DNA from: Chryseobacterium indoltheticum
GTDB lineage: Bacteria; Bacteroidota; Bacteroidia; Flavobacteriales; Weeksellaceae
DNA length: 64,000 bases
NCBI RefSeq assembly: GCF_003815915.1
Contig: NZ_CP033929.1
Location: forward strand, 496,001 to 560,000
Direction of reading: 5' to 3'
Shown: piece by piece, positions 8,745-18,656 of the stretch
Position numbering within the stretch: position 1 is the first letter of the stretch
Layout: each line of letters begins with the position of its first letter
Program-made: the position numbers and the translations under genes
Notes under the pieces: model-generated
Seen by the model: the letters and a program-made list of their open reading frames with translations, nothing else
Told to the model about the DNA's origin: nothing
Databases searched by the model: none

Positions 8745-10478
8745 ATGGCTAAAAATATAGCTGAGCAAATTGTTGAAATGCTCGAAAATGCGAATGTGAA
8801 AAGAATTTACGCTGTAACAGGCGACAGTCTTAATCATCTGAATATTGCCGTTAAAAAAAGCAGTATCGAATGGATTCATGTGAGACATGAGGAAGTTGGG
8901 GCTTACGCAGCGGCGGCAGAAGCGGAATTGGATGGTTTTGCAGTTTGTGCAGGAAGCTGCGGTCCGGGACACGTTCATTTAATAAATGGGGTGTATGAAG
9001 CGCACCGATCTCATGTTCCGATGTTGGTGATTGCCTCTACAATTCCTAGTGAAGAAATGGGGATGGATTTTTTCCAGGAAACCAATACGATAAAATTATT
9101 TGATGATTGCAGTTATTACAATCAGATGATCACCAGACCGGAGCAGGTACAACGAACTCTTCAAACGGCGATTCAACATGCTATTTCTAAAAAAGGAGTT
9201 GCAGTAATTGGTCTTCCGGGCGATGTTTCAGAATTGGATGCTGAAGAAGCAACCACTTCCAATCAGATATTTAAAACAAATCCGGTTATTCGACCTTCAG
9301 ATGAAGAATTGAATCAATTGGCGAATCTAATTAACGAAAGCGAAAAAGTAACGATCTACTGCGGAATCGGAGCAGAAAAGGCAAGTGATGAAGTTATAGA
9401 ACTTTCAAAATATTTAAAATCTCCGGTAGGATATTCTTTCCGAGGAAAAATGGCAATTCAACCCAATAATCCTAACGAAGTAGGATTGACGGGACTTTTA
9501 GGTTTTCCTTCCGCTTATCACGCGATGCATGAAGCTGATTTGTTGTTGCTTTTAGGGACAGATTTTCCATATCAAAAATTTATGCCCGTTAAAAATAAAA
9601 TCATTCAAATTGATGAAAGTCCGGAACGCTTAGGCAGAAGAGCTAAGCTGGATTTGGGATTAACAGGAGACGTTAAAGAAACAATAAAAGCATTATTGCC
9701 TTTACTAAAAGAAAAAACAGATGTTCATTTCCTTAATCAACAGTTGGAGTTTTATGAAAAAGTAAAAGAACAACAGTTGACGTATGTGAAAGATTTCGGA
9801 AAAGAAGATGCTATTCAACCGGAATATGTAGCTCATACTTTAGATAAATTAGCAAAAAAAGATGCGATTTTTACAGTAGACACAGGAATGTGCTGTGTTT
9901 GGGGAGCAAGATTTATTACAGGAACAGGCGAGCGTAAAATGTTGGGCTCATTCAATCATGGCTCTATGGCGAATGCAATGCCAATGGCGATTGGTGCTTC
10001 TTTGGCTCATCCGGATCGACAGGTGATTGCGATGTGTGGAGACGGCGGTTTATCGATGTTATTAGGAGATATGGCGACTATTTTTCAGTATAAACTTCCG
10101 GTAAAATTGATTGTTTTTAACAACAGAGCGCTTGGAATGGTAAAGCTGGAAATGGAAGTTGGCGGAATGCCCGATAATGAAACCGATATGATTAACCCTG
10201 ATTTTGGAATGATCGCACAGGCGATGGGTTACCCCGGGAAAAATGTTCATAAACCAGAAGAAGTTGAGACAGCTATTAATGATTGCCTTCAGCATGACGG
10301 ACCTTATTTATTAAATATTTTCACAAATCCTAATGCATTGGCGCTTCCTCCAAAAATTGAATTTGATCAGGTGATCGGGATGACAAAGTCTATGGCTCAG
10401 TTGATGCTCGGCGGTAAAATGGAAGAAGCTTTAGAAACCGTTAAAACCAATTATAAACATATTAAAGGATTATTGTAA
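8745..10478 (+). CDS. poxB: Pyruvate:quinone oxidoreductase (pyruvate oxidase)
   Basis: This 577-residue enzyme follows E. coli PoxB closely along its whole length. It decarboxylates pyruvate to acetate with ThDP and FAD and passes electrons to membrane quinone. The catalytic glutamate lies in RHEEVGAYAA (about residue 50), CAGSCGPG is the following conserved loop, and the ThDP/Mg site is GDGGLSMLL with a downstream Asn pair. The C terminus resembles the PoxB membrane-binding tail only loosely. The stop overlaps the start of the MFS gene by one base (TAATG), so the two are cotranscribed. Confidence 0.9.
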   Translation: MAKNIAEQIVEMLENANVKRIYAVTGDSLNHLNIAVKKSSIEWIHVRHEEVGAYAAAAEAELDGFAVCAGSCGPGHVHLINGVYEAHRSHVPMLVIASTIPSEEMGMDFFQETNTIKLFDDCSYYNQMITRPEQVQRTLQTAIQHAISKKGVAVIGLPGDVSELDAEEATTSNQIFKTNPVIRPSDEELNQLANLINESEKVTIYCGIGAEKASDEVIELSKYLKSPVGYSFRGKMAIQPNNPNEVGLTGLLGFPSAYHAMHEADLLLLLGTDFPYQKFMPVKNKIIQIDESPERLGRRAKLDLGLTGDVKETIKALLPLLKEKTDVHFLNQQLEFYEKVKEQQLTYVKDFGKEDAIQPEYVAHTLDKLAKKDAIFTVDTGMCCVWGARFITGTGERKMLGSFNHGSMANAMPMAIGASLAHPDRQVIAMCGDGGLSMLLGDMATIFQYKLPVKLIVFNNRALGMVKLEMEVGGMPDNETDMINPDFGMIAQAMGYPGKNVHKPEEVETAINDCLQHDGPYLLNIFTNPNALALPPKIEFDQVIGMTKSMAQLMLGGKMEEALETVKTNYKHIKGLL

Positions 10479-11725
10479 TGAGTGGTTCTTTAAAGAAATT
10501 CTATATTATTGCGTGGGCAATTGGTTTGATTTTTTACTTTTTAGATTATGTAATACGGTCTGCTCCTGCAGTAATGATTCCTCAATTGGTTGATAATTTT
10601 AATACAACCGAGCTGAAACTCATCAGCATGATAGGAACTTATTATTACACGTATTCTACATGCAGCTTAATTGCCGGCATTGCTTTAGATAAATTCGGTG
10701 CAAAAAAATCTCTTTTCGTTGGAACCTTAATTCTGGGAATTGGTTGCTTGTTGTTTTTGCTTTCAACTCAGGTTGCAGGAGTTTCGGGAAGACTTTTGCA
10801 GGGAGCGGGATGCGCATTTGCTTTTCCTGGATGTGTTTATCTTGCGAGTAAAGGTTTTTCGTCAAAATCTTTAGCGACAGCGATTGGTTTTACGCAATGT
10901 ATAGGAATGTTAGGCGGAACTGCCGGGCAATTTGTAGTAGGACCTTGGATAGAAGAGGGTGTTAATATTTATACATTTTGGCTTTGGTCAGGAATTGCAA
11001 CGATTATTACCGCTTTCGGTCTCTTCTTTATTATTCCCAGTGAAAAAAAAGCGAAGGATTTAGAGGCGACTCAAAGTCAACATATCGGGTATTTAGAACC
11101 ATATAAAATCGTTTTTAAAAATCCTCAATCCTGGCTTTGCGGGATTACTTCAGGGTTACTTTTTGCTCCGACAACGATATTTGCCATGACTTGGGCGGTT
11201 GCTTTTTTCGAGAAAGATAAACAGTTTGTTTTTCATGATGCAGCAATTACGAGCGCGATGGTTGCTTTTGGCTGGGTTTTCGGATGTCCTTTACTTGGTT
11301 TTATTACCGATAAAATAGGCCGAAGAAAGCCTGTTTTGATTGGTGGTGCCGTTCTGATGATCATTAGCTTATTACAGTTGATTTACCTGCCAGATTTATA
11401 TCCTGCCAAAATAAGCATGTTTATTTTTGGAATAGGTTCAGGAGCGGCGATGATTCCGTATTCTGTAATTAAAGAGGCCAATCCGGATTATGTAAAAGGA
11501 AGTGCTACGGGAGCTATTAATTTTATCACTTTTGGAGTCACCACTTTATTAAGCCCTATTTTCAGCAAATGGTTTGGGGAAAGTTTGGGGAAAGTTTCTT
11601 CTGGCGATCTGCATTTTCAGCATTCCGTATTATTCTGGATTGGCGGAATTGTTTTGGCGATTATTGTTTCGCTAATGCTTAAGGAAACAGGAAGTAAGGT
11701 TCAGATTAATAATGAAATAGGATAA
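10478..11725 (+). CDS. MFS transporter coupled to poxB
   Basis: This 415-residue protein has twelve predicted membrane segments and MFS signatures: DKFGAKKSLF after segment 2, and DKIGRRKPVL in the matching loop of the second half. The start codon overlaps the poxB stop, so it probably moves a substrate or product related to pyruvate and acetate metabolism. This is inferred from position only; the family is too broad to name a substrate. Confidence 0.85.
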   Translation: MSGSLKKFYIIAWAIGLIFYFLDYVIRSAPAVMIPQLVDNFNTTELKLISMIGTYYYTYSTCSLIAGIALDKFGAKKSLFVGTLILGIGCLLFLLSTQVAGVSGRLLQGAGCAFAFPGCVYLASKGFSSKSLATAIGFTQCIGMLGGTAGQFVVGPWIEEGVNIYTFWLWSGIATIITAFGLFFIIPSEKKAKDLEATQSQHIGYLEPYKIVFKNPQSWLCGITSGLLFAPTTIFAMTWAVAFFEKDKQFVFHDAAITSAMVAFGWVFGCPLLGFITDKIGRRKPVLIGGAVLMIISLLQLIYLPDLYPAKISMFIFGIGSGAAMIPYSVIKEANPDYVKGSATGAINFITFGVTTLLSPIFSKWFGESLGKVSSGDLHFQHSVLFWIGGIVLAIIVSLMLKETGSKVQINNEIG

Positions 11726-11731
11726 GAATCT

Positions 11732-11880
11732 GTTTGAATTTCATTAAAGGTACTCCCTTTAGAGCCGAGGAAATAATTTTAAAGGCATTTTCTTTACTCC
11801 AACTCTAAAGGGCGGAAAGATGTCGTGAAAATTCATCAAATTACTCCCTTTAAGGCAGGGGGAAATAATTTGATGAAATT
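11732..11880 (+). repeat. Two degenerate copies of an intergenic palindromic repeat
   Basis: The gap after the MFS gene holds two related units with the core TACTCCCTTTA and a GGAAATAATTT tail. The second has perfect 12-base arms, TTCATCAAATTA at 11832-11843 and its complement at 11866-11877. The first is decayed. It could also serve as a transcription end. Confidence 0.5.
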
Positions 11881-11924
11881 TAAACAAACTCTAGGTCTCT
11901 TTTAGCTAAATTTTAAAAAATCCA

Positions 11925-12407
11925 ATGAAAACACTTGTATTATTTATCGGACTAATTGCTGCAAATTTTGCAATGGCACAGGATCTAGAAGACAGAGACG
12001 AGTCATTTATTGTCGAAAACAATAAAAATCTTTTAAAAATAGACATTAAAGAACCTTTTTTGCAAGTTGCAGTGAAGGGTTGCAACGATTTTCAGGTAGC
12101 GAGTTTTGAAGGTGGAGCTGCGGCTTATAAAGAGATTCTCAGAAAATATATGTACACGTATCTCAATTCAGATTTTTATACTTTGACCGGTGATTTTACA
12201 TTTACCTTGACTATTGATGCAATGGGTAAAGTAGTCGATGTAACAGGAGAACCGAAAGTGTTGAACAGTGAAGTCTTCTTTGATGACATGCAATATGTGG
12301 TAAGAAGAATAAAAAAAGACTGGAAACCTGCAATGTGTAACGGACAGCCTGTAAAATCTGAAATGAAACTGAAGATGAGCTTCTCATCATTATCTGCCGA
12401 CATGTAA
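11925..12407 (+). CDS. Exported TonB C-terminal-like protein
   Basis: This 160-residue protein has a signal peptide (residues 1-18) and a domain with the layout of the TonB C terminus: GGAAAYKEIL, then FTFTLTIDAMGKVVDV, and a late WKPAMCNGQPV strand. There is no N-terminal membrane anchor with a proline-rich linker, so it is not a full energy transducer. It is probably a periplasmic protein; function unknown. The neighbour at 12545 has the same architecture. Confidence 0.7.
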   Translation: MKTLVLFIGLIAANFAMAQDLEDRDESFIVENNKNLLKIDIKEPFLQVAVKGCNDFQVASFEGGAAAYKEILRKYMYTYLNSDFYTLTGDFTFTLTIDAMGKVVDVTGEPKVLNSEVFFDDMQYVVRRIKKDWKPAMCNGQPVKSEMKLKMSFSSLSADM

Positions 12408-12544
12408 TTTGATAAAAATATTTTTTTCAAATTTTTAATGAAACCATTTTAGTGATTAATTATCATTAAAATACACCACTAAATGAATTAAATCATTATT
12501 TTCGCGATTGTATTTTTTGCAATGGTTTTCTTATTAAATTTTTC

Positions 12545-13294
12545 ATGATGAGATATAAATTTTATGTTTTTCTATTTCTTTTAAGCACACTGTTTTTTAA
12601 AGCTCAAATTCTGGACGAGTATCCGAAAAAACAAGATTTTTATGAAGGCGGACTGACCGGTTTTTACAAAGAAGCACACGATTATCTTGTGAAATCTAAT
12701 GCGAAAGAATGTGATAATAATCAAATTTATCAACCGAGGATTATCGTTACCAAAGAGAAAGTAATTAAACTTATTCAGGATAGCGATCCCGAAAATATTT
12801 CAAAAAATAAGTGTGCTTACGATTTGTCTATGGAAATCATAAAAAATCTTGAAAAGTGGAAACCTGCAGAAGTAAAAGGAATGCAGTTTGGCGCTATCAC
12901 AGAATTTATTATCTATCCGCCGGATCTTATGGCTGATTATAAACCCGGATATGATGGACAAAGTTTTATAAAATATGCAAAATATCCAACTGGTTTTAAA
13001 GAATTTCAAAGAGAGTTTAATGCTAATTTTAGAACTCTTTTCAGGGATTATCAAATACAGGGTGTTATCAATTTAGAGTTTTATATCAATCAAAAAGGTC
13101 AGATTTCAAACATCAGAATCTATCCGCCTGTAGATAATAAAGCTTTCAATGTAGATGTTATAAGAACCATGAGAAGGCTAGATAAGACTTGGATGCCTGC
13201 AATTTATTCTAATATTCCTATAAAACAGCGTATAGCTTTTCCTGTGCAATTTACAACGTCATTTACTGAACATCGTACGGGAGACGAAAATTAG
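12545..13294 (+). CDS. Exported protein with TonB-like C-terminal domain
   Basis: This 249-residue protein has a signal peptide (about 1-19; the start may be the second ATG at 12548). The C-terminal third (INLEFYINQKGQISNIRIYP, DKTWMPAIYSNIPI) matches the beta-strand layout of TonB-like domains. It is probably periplasmic and related to the gene at 11925. No partner is visible. Confidence 0.68.
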   Translation: MMRYKFYVFLFLLSTLFFKAQILDEYPKKQDFYEGGLTGFYKEAHDYLVKSNAKECDNNQIYQPRIIVTKEKVIKLIQDSDPENISKNKCAYDLSMEIIKNLEKWKPAEVKGMQFGAITEFIIYPPDLMADYKPGYDGQSFIKYAKYPTGFKEFQREFNANFRTLFRDYQIQGVINLEFYINQKGQISNIRIYPPVDNKAFNVDVIRTMRRLDKTWMPAIYSNIPIKQRIAFPVQFTTSFTEHRTGDEN

Positions 13295-13445
13295 TAGATT
13301 TTTAATGTAAAAGAAATGAATTTGTCATTTGAGCCTGTGAAATAGAGATTTATATTAAATATTTTCTTCACTAAGCTTAAAAAGACAGTCTTAAAAAATT
13401 AACTTTTATTAAAATCAAGCTCTGCCATTCTGTCACTAGATTTTG

Positions 13446-13453
13446 TATCTTTA
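13446..13453 (+). promoter_or_regulatory. Candidate -7 box for miaB
   Basis: TATCTTTA, about 95 bases before the miaB start, fits TAnnTTTG with one change and is followed by CAAAC, as in the prfA promoter. There is no good -33 element. Confidence 0.4.
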
Positions 13454-13547
13454 CAAACTAATTTAATTTGAAATTAAAATTAAGCTTAAAACTTTTGTAG
13501 CTTTTGAGCCTTAAATTTTAAATGTCAAATCTCAAATTTTGAAAAAA

Positions 13548-14984
13548 GTGCAGGAAAAATATATAGACGAAACCAAACAGGGAGAAGCTTTTGCAATTGC
13601 AGAAAAAGATGGAAATTCTAAGAAACTATTCTTAGAAAGCTATGGCTGTCAGATGAATTTTTCTGATTCTGAAATTGTTGCATCAATTCTTAATGAGCAG
13701 GGTTACAATACTACTCTTAAAGTGGAAGAAGCTGATTTAATTCTTCTTAATACCTGTTCGATTCGTGAAAAAGCAGAGCAAACCGTGAGAATGCGTCTTG
13801 CTCAGTTCAAAAATCTAAAAAAAGAACGACCAAACATGACGGTTGGTGTTTTGGGTTGTATGGCTGAAAGGCTTAAAACCAAATTTTTAGAAGAAGAACA
13901 GCTTGTAGACTTGGTGGTCGGTCCCGATGCATACAGAGATTTACCCAATCTTTTAAAAGAAACTGAAGGCGGTAGAGATGCCATCAATGTTATTCTTTCA
14001 AAAGAAGAAACATACGCAGATATTAATCCTGTCCGTTTAGGCGGAAATGGAGTTACAGCTTTCGTGACCATTACGAGAGGTTGCGATAATATGTGTACTT
14101 TTTGCGTAGTTCCGTTTACCAGAGGTCGCGAAAGAAGCCGTGACCCGCATTCAATTATTGAAGAATGTAAAAATTTATGGGAAAACGGTTATAAAGAAAT
14201 TACTTTATTAGGTCAAAACGTTGATTCTTACCTTTGGTACGGAGGCGGTCCTAAAAAAGATTTTGGAAAAGCATCAGAAATGCAAAAATTAACAGCAGTT
14301 AATTTTGCTCAGCTTTTAGATATGGTTGCGGTTGCAGTTCCAAAAATGAGAATCCGATTCTCAACTTCCAATCCTCACGAAATGACGGAAGAGGTTTTTA
14401 AAATGATTGCCAAGCACGATAATATCTGCAAATACGTTCATTTACCGGTACAAAGTGGAAGTGACAGGATTTTGCAATTGATGAACCGTCAGCATACACG
14501 TCAGGAATATTTAGATTTAATTAAAAAAGGAAAAGAAATCGTTCCGGATATTTCATTTTCACAAGATATGATTATCGGTTTTTGTTCTGAAACTGAAGAG
14601 GATCATCAATTAACGATGAGCTTGATGCGTGAAGTAGAATACGATTATGGCTATATGTTCTCTTACTCCGAAAGACCGGGAACTCCCGCTCACAAGAAAA
14701 TGGAAGATGATATCCCTGCAGATGTAAAGCAAAGACGTCTCGCAGAAGTAATTGCTTTGCAGGGCGAGCTTTCAAGAAAAAGAATGGAAGGTTATGTTGG
14801 TAGAGTTCATGAAGTTTTAATTGAAGGAATTTCTAAAAAGAACAAAAACCAATGGAAAGGCAGGAATTCCCAAAATGCCGTTTGTGTTTTTGATATGCAG
14901 GAAGGTCAAAATATGGGTGACATTGTGAATGTTTTTGTATTCAACAATACGCAAGGCACACTTTTAGGGGAAACAGTGAAATAG
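13548..14984 (+). CDS. miaB: tRNA-2-methylthio-N6-dimethylallyladenosine synthase
   Basis: MiaB adds the methylthio group to i6A37 of tRNA by radical SAM chemistry. The N-terminal UPF0004 domain has its three cluster cysteines in YGCQMNF, NTCSIRE and LGCMAER. The radical SAM CxxxCxxC is CDNMCTFC, and a TRAM domain ends the protein. I choose the GTG at 13548, which gives VQEKYIDETKQG, because homologues I recall begin MQEKYIDETKQ. An in-frame TTG at 13539 would add three residues. Confidence 0.96.
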   Translation: MQEKYIDETKQGEAFAIAEKDGNSKKLFLESYGCQMNFSDSEIVASILNEQGYNTTLKVEEADLILLNTCSIREKAEQTVRMRLAQFKNLKKERPNMTVGVLGCMAERLKTKFLEEEQLVDLVVGPDAYRDLPNLLKETEGGRDAINVILSKEETYADINPVRLGGNGVTAFVTITRGCDNMCTFCVVPFTRGRERSRDPHSIIEECKNLWENGYKEITLLGQNVDSYLWYGGGPKKDFGKASEMQKLTAVNFAQLLDMVAVAVPKMRIRFSTSNPHEMTEEVFKMIAKHDNICKYVHLPVQSGSDRILQLMNRQHTRQEYLDLIKKGKEIVPDISFSQDMIIGFCSETEEDHQLTMSLMREVEYDYGYMFSYSERPGTPAHKKMEDDIPADVKQRRLAEVIALQGELSRKRMEGYVGRVHEVLIEGISKKNKNQWKGRNSQNAVCVFDMQEGQNMGDIVNVFVFNNTQGTLLGETVK

Positions 14985-15028
14985 TTTAAAGTTTGTAATC
15001 TTTAGATTTTTAACTTTATTAAAGTAGA

Positions 15029-16126
15029 ATGAGCAATCTGCAACCAAATGATCTTTTTCAGAATATTTCTGCATTACTTGATAATGCAAGAAAGAAAATG
15101 GTTGTGGCTGTTAATCAGACAATGGTAATTACCTATTTTGAGATTGGCAGAATGATTGTAGAAGACGAACAAAACGGTGAAAATCGCGCAGAATATGGTA
15201 AAGCTTTGCTTGAAGACCTATCGACTCATTTGATGGAGAAATTCGGAAAAGGATTTTCGGTAACGAATTTAAAACAAATGAGACAATTTTATTTGTCATA
15301 TTCAATTCCACAGACACTTTCTGCGGAAGTCAAGTCTTCAATTGGTCAGACACTGTCTGACGAATTTCAAAATGTTAACAAAGAAAACATATCAAAAGAA
15401 CATTTTCCTGCCACTAACTTCAATCTTTCATGGTCGCATTATTTGAAACTAATGCGCATTAAAGATATCAACGAAAGAAAATTTTACGAAATCGAAAGCT
15501 TTAAAAATAATTGGAGCTTAAGAGAATTACAAAGACAATATGACTCAGCGTTATACGCAAGATTATCTTTAAGTAAAAATAAAGAAGAAGTTATTCAACT
15601 TTCTGAAAAGGGACAAGTTGTAGAAAAACCAAAAGATCTTATAAAAGATCCCTATGTTTTGGAATTTCTTGGATTATCTGAAAAGCCAAATTATTCTGAA
15701 AACGAATTGGAAACCGAATTAATAGATAAATTAGAACATTTTCTATTAGAACTAGGAACTGGTTTTGCTTTTGTAGCAAGACAAAAAAGAATAACTTTTG
15801 ATGAAAAACATTTTAAGATCGATTTGGTTTTTTACAACAGGATTTTAAAATGTTTTGTTTTAATTGATTTAAAAATAGGCGAATTAAAACATCAGGATCT
15901 TGGTCAAATGCAGATGTATGTTAACTTTTATGATCGGGAAGTTAAATTAAACGACGAAAATAAAACTATTGGAATTATTCTCTGTCAGGATAAGAGCGAA
16001 GCATTAGTAAGATATACGTTACCAGAAGATAATGAGCACGTTTTTGCGAGTAAATATCTTACAGTTTTGCCAAGTAAAGAAGATTTTATTAACATTTTAA
16101 ACTCAGACAATGGAAAAATTTCATAA
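15029..16126 (+). CDS. YhcG-type PDDEXK nuclease family protein (DUF1016)
   Basis: This 365-residue protein has an N-terminal winged-helix DUF1016 part (YFEIGRMIVEDEQNG, FSVTNLKQMRQFY) and a C-terminal PDDEXK nuclease core: FKIDLVFYN then FVLIDLKIG, giving the Asp and the D-x-K pair. The family often sits in defence or mobile islands, and its activity is poorly defined. Here it lies between miaB and a sigma-54 activator, a block that is otherwise housekeeping. The next gene overlaps its 3' end by 17 bases. Confidence 0.85.
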   Translation: MSNLQPNDLFQNISALLDNARKKMVVAVNQTMVITYFEIGRMIVEDEQNGENRAEYGKALLEDLSTHLMEKFGKGFSVTNLKQMRQFYLSYSIPQTLSAEVKSSIGQTLSDEFQNVNKENISKEHFPATNFNLSWSHYLKLMRIKDINERKFYEIESFKNNWSLRELQRQYDSALYARLSLSKNKEEVIQLSEKGQVVEKPKDLIKDPYVLEFLGLSEKPNYSENELETELIDKLEHFLLELGTGFAFVARQKRITFDEKHFKIDLVFYNRILKCFVLIDLKIGELKHQDLGQMQMYVNFYDREVKLNDENKTIGIILCQDKSEALVRYTLPEDNEHVFASKYLTVLPSKEDFINILNSDNGKIS

Positions 16127-16541
16127 GTATTGCCTCAGTGTATTGTTGGTAATTATCTGCAGTAATATTTCGGCACAAATCAGCAGTGGGAATCTCAGAA
16201 GTGAAGACTGCAAACAGCTGTATGAAATTTACAATCAGTTTTTAAATTCTAAAGATAGCCATGTATTAGAAAAGATATTTTTAAACGAAAAATCTAGACG
16301 CAAGTTCGCAATAAGCGACAAACAAAACGCAGCAGATCTTTTAGGAAATCTTTTCTCTAAAAAAAATCAAAAGCATTCTCATCATAAAACGGACACCGCT
16401 TTTTCTGAAAAGGAAAAACATTGTCAGATTTTAATCAATTTTTTAAAAGGAAGTAAAGAAAATGTCTTTGCTGAAGTCTTATATTTTAAAAGTAAAGTTT
16501 CAAAGATTAGAAATAAAGATTATTTAGATGTTGCAGTTTAA
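16110..16541 (+). CDS. Small exported protein of unknown function
   Basis: This 143-residue protein has a clear signal peptide (LSVLLVIICSNISAQ). The rest is charged and helical, with no motif I recognise. It starts inside the end of the YhcG gene (17-base overlap), which suggests coupled translation but not necessarily shared function. Confidence 0.6.
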   Translation: MEKFHKYCLSVLLVIICSNISAQISSGNLRSEDCKQLYEIYNQFLNSKDSHVLEKIFLNEKSRRKFAISDKQNAADLLGNLFSKKNQKHSHHKTDTAFSEKEKHCQILINFLKGSKENVFAEVLYFKSKVSKIRNKDYLDVAV

Positions 16542-16624
16542 AATTTAAACAAATCATTTCAGCTAATTAAGAATCTACTGTGATAAAGTGGACAAAATCT
16601 AATCAACAAATCTAAATTTTACTC

Positions 16625-17917
16625 ATGAGTAACGAACTTCAAAATATAAAAAACCGCTTCGGTATCATCGGAAATTTTCCGGCTTTAAACCGAGCTTTAG
16701 AAAAATCTATTCAAGTAGCACCCACCGATATTTCCGTTTTGGTAGTTGGGGAAAGTGGTGTAGGAAAAGAATTTATCCCAAAAATCATTCATTCGGAATC
16801 TAAAAGAAAACACCAACCATATATTGTTGTCAACTGTGGCGCAATCCCTGAAGGAACGATTGATTCCGAACTTTTTGGGCACGAAAAAGGAGCTTTTACA
16901 GGAGCAACTGCCACCAGAAAAGGTTATTTTGAGGTTGCCGATGGCGGAACTATTTTTCTGGATGAGGTAGGTGAATTGCCTTTACAAACACAGGTTCGTT
17001 TGTTGAGAGTTCTGGAAAGCGGTGAATTTATGAAAGTAGGTTCTTCGCAGGTTCAGAAAACCAATGTAAGAATCGTTGCCGCAACCAATGTTAATATGAT
17101 GAAAGCAATTCATGATGGAAGATTCCGTGAAGATTTGTTTTATCGTTTGAATACGGTGCAAATTGATATGCCTGCTTTAAGAGAAAGAAAAGGCGATATT
17201 CATCTTCTTTTTAGAAAATTTGCGATCGATTTTGCCGAAAAATACAGAATGCCTGAAGTGGAGCTGGAACCAAGTGCCATTCATTACATCGAAAACTATA
17301 CTTTCCCTGGAAACGTGCGTCAGCTGAGGAATTTGGTTGAGCAAATGACGGTTGTAGAGCGTGAGCGAAATGTTTCCGTTGCAAAACTTACAGAATATAT
17401 TCCGATGGATGCTCATTTGCCAATGGTTGTAAATCAGCCGAGCGGACAAAAGCAGACTGATTTTGGCAACGAAAGAGAAATTATGTACAAAATTCTCTTC
17501 GATATGCGAAATGATATTAATGATTTAAAATCCTTAACTTCGGAACTCATTAAAAATAGGGGAACTGCAGATCTCAGCAATCAGGAGAAAAATTTGATAA
17601 GCAGGATTTATACTCCTGAACCTCAGCAGTCTGCAAATGCCAACTCGTTGCTGTATTTTGAAAACAATAATAGCAGTAATCAGAATGTTCAGAACCCTAC
17701 AATTATCTCAAATTCTGACGATTCTTATGAAGATTTTGAAGATATTGAGGTAGAAGAAAACAGACCGGAATCGTTGTCTCTTCAGAATAATGAGAAAGAT
17801 TTAATTGTAAAAGCTTTAGAAAAGCACAACGGAAGAAGAAACAGAGCGGCAGATGAATTGGGGATTTCGCAGAGAACTTTATACAGGAAAATAAAACAAT
17901 ATAACTTAGAAGAATAA
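16625..17917 (+). CDS. Sigma-54-dependent transcriptional activator without receiver domain
   Basis: The protein has 430 residues. The AAA+ domain begins almost at the N terminus: Walker A GESGVGKE, the sigma-54 contact loop GAFTGA, Walker B GGTIFLDEVGEL, and an arginine finger region. The C terminus has a Fis-type helix-turn-helix (NRAADELGISQRTLYRKI). No receiver or sensor domain precedes it, so activity must be set by levels or a partner. A gene like this next to miaB and lptE is a common flavobacterial order, as far as I recall. Confidence 0.93.
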   Translation: MSNELQNIKNRFGIIGNFPALNRALEKSIQVAPTDISVLVVGESGVGKEFIPKIIHSESKRKHQPYIVVNCGAIPEGTIDSELFGHEKGAFTGATATRKGYFEVADGGTIFLDEVGELPLQTQVRLLRVLESGEFMKVGSSQVQKTNVRIVAATNVNMMKAIHDGRFREDLFYRLNTVQIDMPALRERKGDIHLLFRKFAIDFAEKYRMPEVELEPSAIHYIENYTFPGNVRQLRNLVEQMTVVERERNVSVAKLTEYIPMDAHLPMVVNQPSGQKQTDFGNEREIMYKILFDMRNDINDLKSLTSELIKNRGTADLSNQEKNLISRIYTPEPQQSANANSLLYFENNNSSNQNVQNPTIISNSDDSYEDFEDIEVEENRPESLSLQNNEKDLIVKALEKHNGRRNRAADELGISQRTLYRKIKQYNLEE

Positions 17918-17931
17918 ACAACACTTAAATC

Positions 17932-18639
17932 ATGAATGTAAATTTAACACCTAAACCGATCAATTTTAAATTTGGCGAATACATCAACAAAGGCTTTGAG
18001 CTTTTAAAGAAAGACTTTGGAGGCGTTTTCGTAGGATTTTTGGTCACTTTCTTAATGTCTATTATCCCGTTTTGTGGGCTTTTGGCAATGGGGAATTTCT
18101 ACCAATATCTACGTAAATTAAACAAGAATCAAAATCCAAGCGCAGGCGAAATTTTTGATTTTAAAGACTTCATGTCTTATTTTACTTTGCAATTAATTAT
18201 TATTGGCGGAGTAATCGTTTTGTATATCCCTTTTATTATTTTCGGAGGTCTGGCCGGAGCAACTGCAGATGCAAATGGAGAAGTAAGTCCTTTTTTTGCG
18301 ATTTTAATGTTCCCATATATGTTCGTGATGTTATTTGCGATTTATTATTTCCTGTTAAAAGGATTTTATATTTTGCCGTTAATTAGCTTTAAAGGAATTA
18401 CCGATATTAAAACCGCTTGGAATATTTCTAAAGTAATGACGAAGGGAAATCTTTTAAACATTTTCTTATTCTCATTAGTGGTGAGTATATTAGCACAAAT
18501 AGGTATTATAGCTTGTGGAATCGGACTTTTCTTAACAATTCCTTTTGCATATACAGCTAATTATTTTGCTTATGAAGATGCTATTCAACAAATTGAATAC
18601 GACGAAATTACCGAAATCGGTATCACAGAAAAATATTAA
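17932..18639 (+). CDS. Integral membrane protein of unknown function
   Basis: This 235-residue protein has a 30-residue hydrophilic start (FKFGEYINKGFELLKKDFGG) and about four to five membrane segments, resembling the DUF975-type membrane proteins. It sits 14 bases after the activator and 17 bases before lptE, so it is part of the same operon. Related proteins are sometimes misnamed beta-carotene monooxygenase; nothing here supports that. Confidence 0.75.
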   Translation: MNVNLTPKPINFKFGEYINKGFELLKKDFGGVFVGFLVTFLMSIIPFCGLLAMGNFYQYLRKLNKNQNPSAGEIFDFKDFMSYFTLQLIIIGGVIVLYIPFIIFGGLAGATADANGEVSPFFAILMFPYMFVMLFAIYYFLLKGFYILPLISFKGITDIKTAWNISKVMTKGNLLNIFLFSLVVSILAQIGIIACGIGLFLTIPFAYTANYFAYEDAIQQIEYDEITEIGITEKY

Positions 18640-18656
18640 GATTAAAATTATTTAAA

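Noticed and set aside
16625-17917. Sigma-54 (GG-N10-GC) promoters near the activator
   Set aside because: I looked for a -24/-12 element in the adjacent gaps and saw none convincing.
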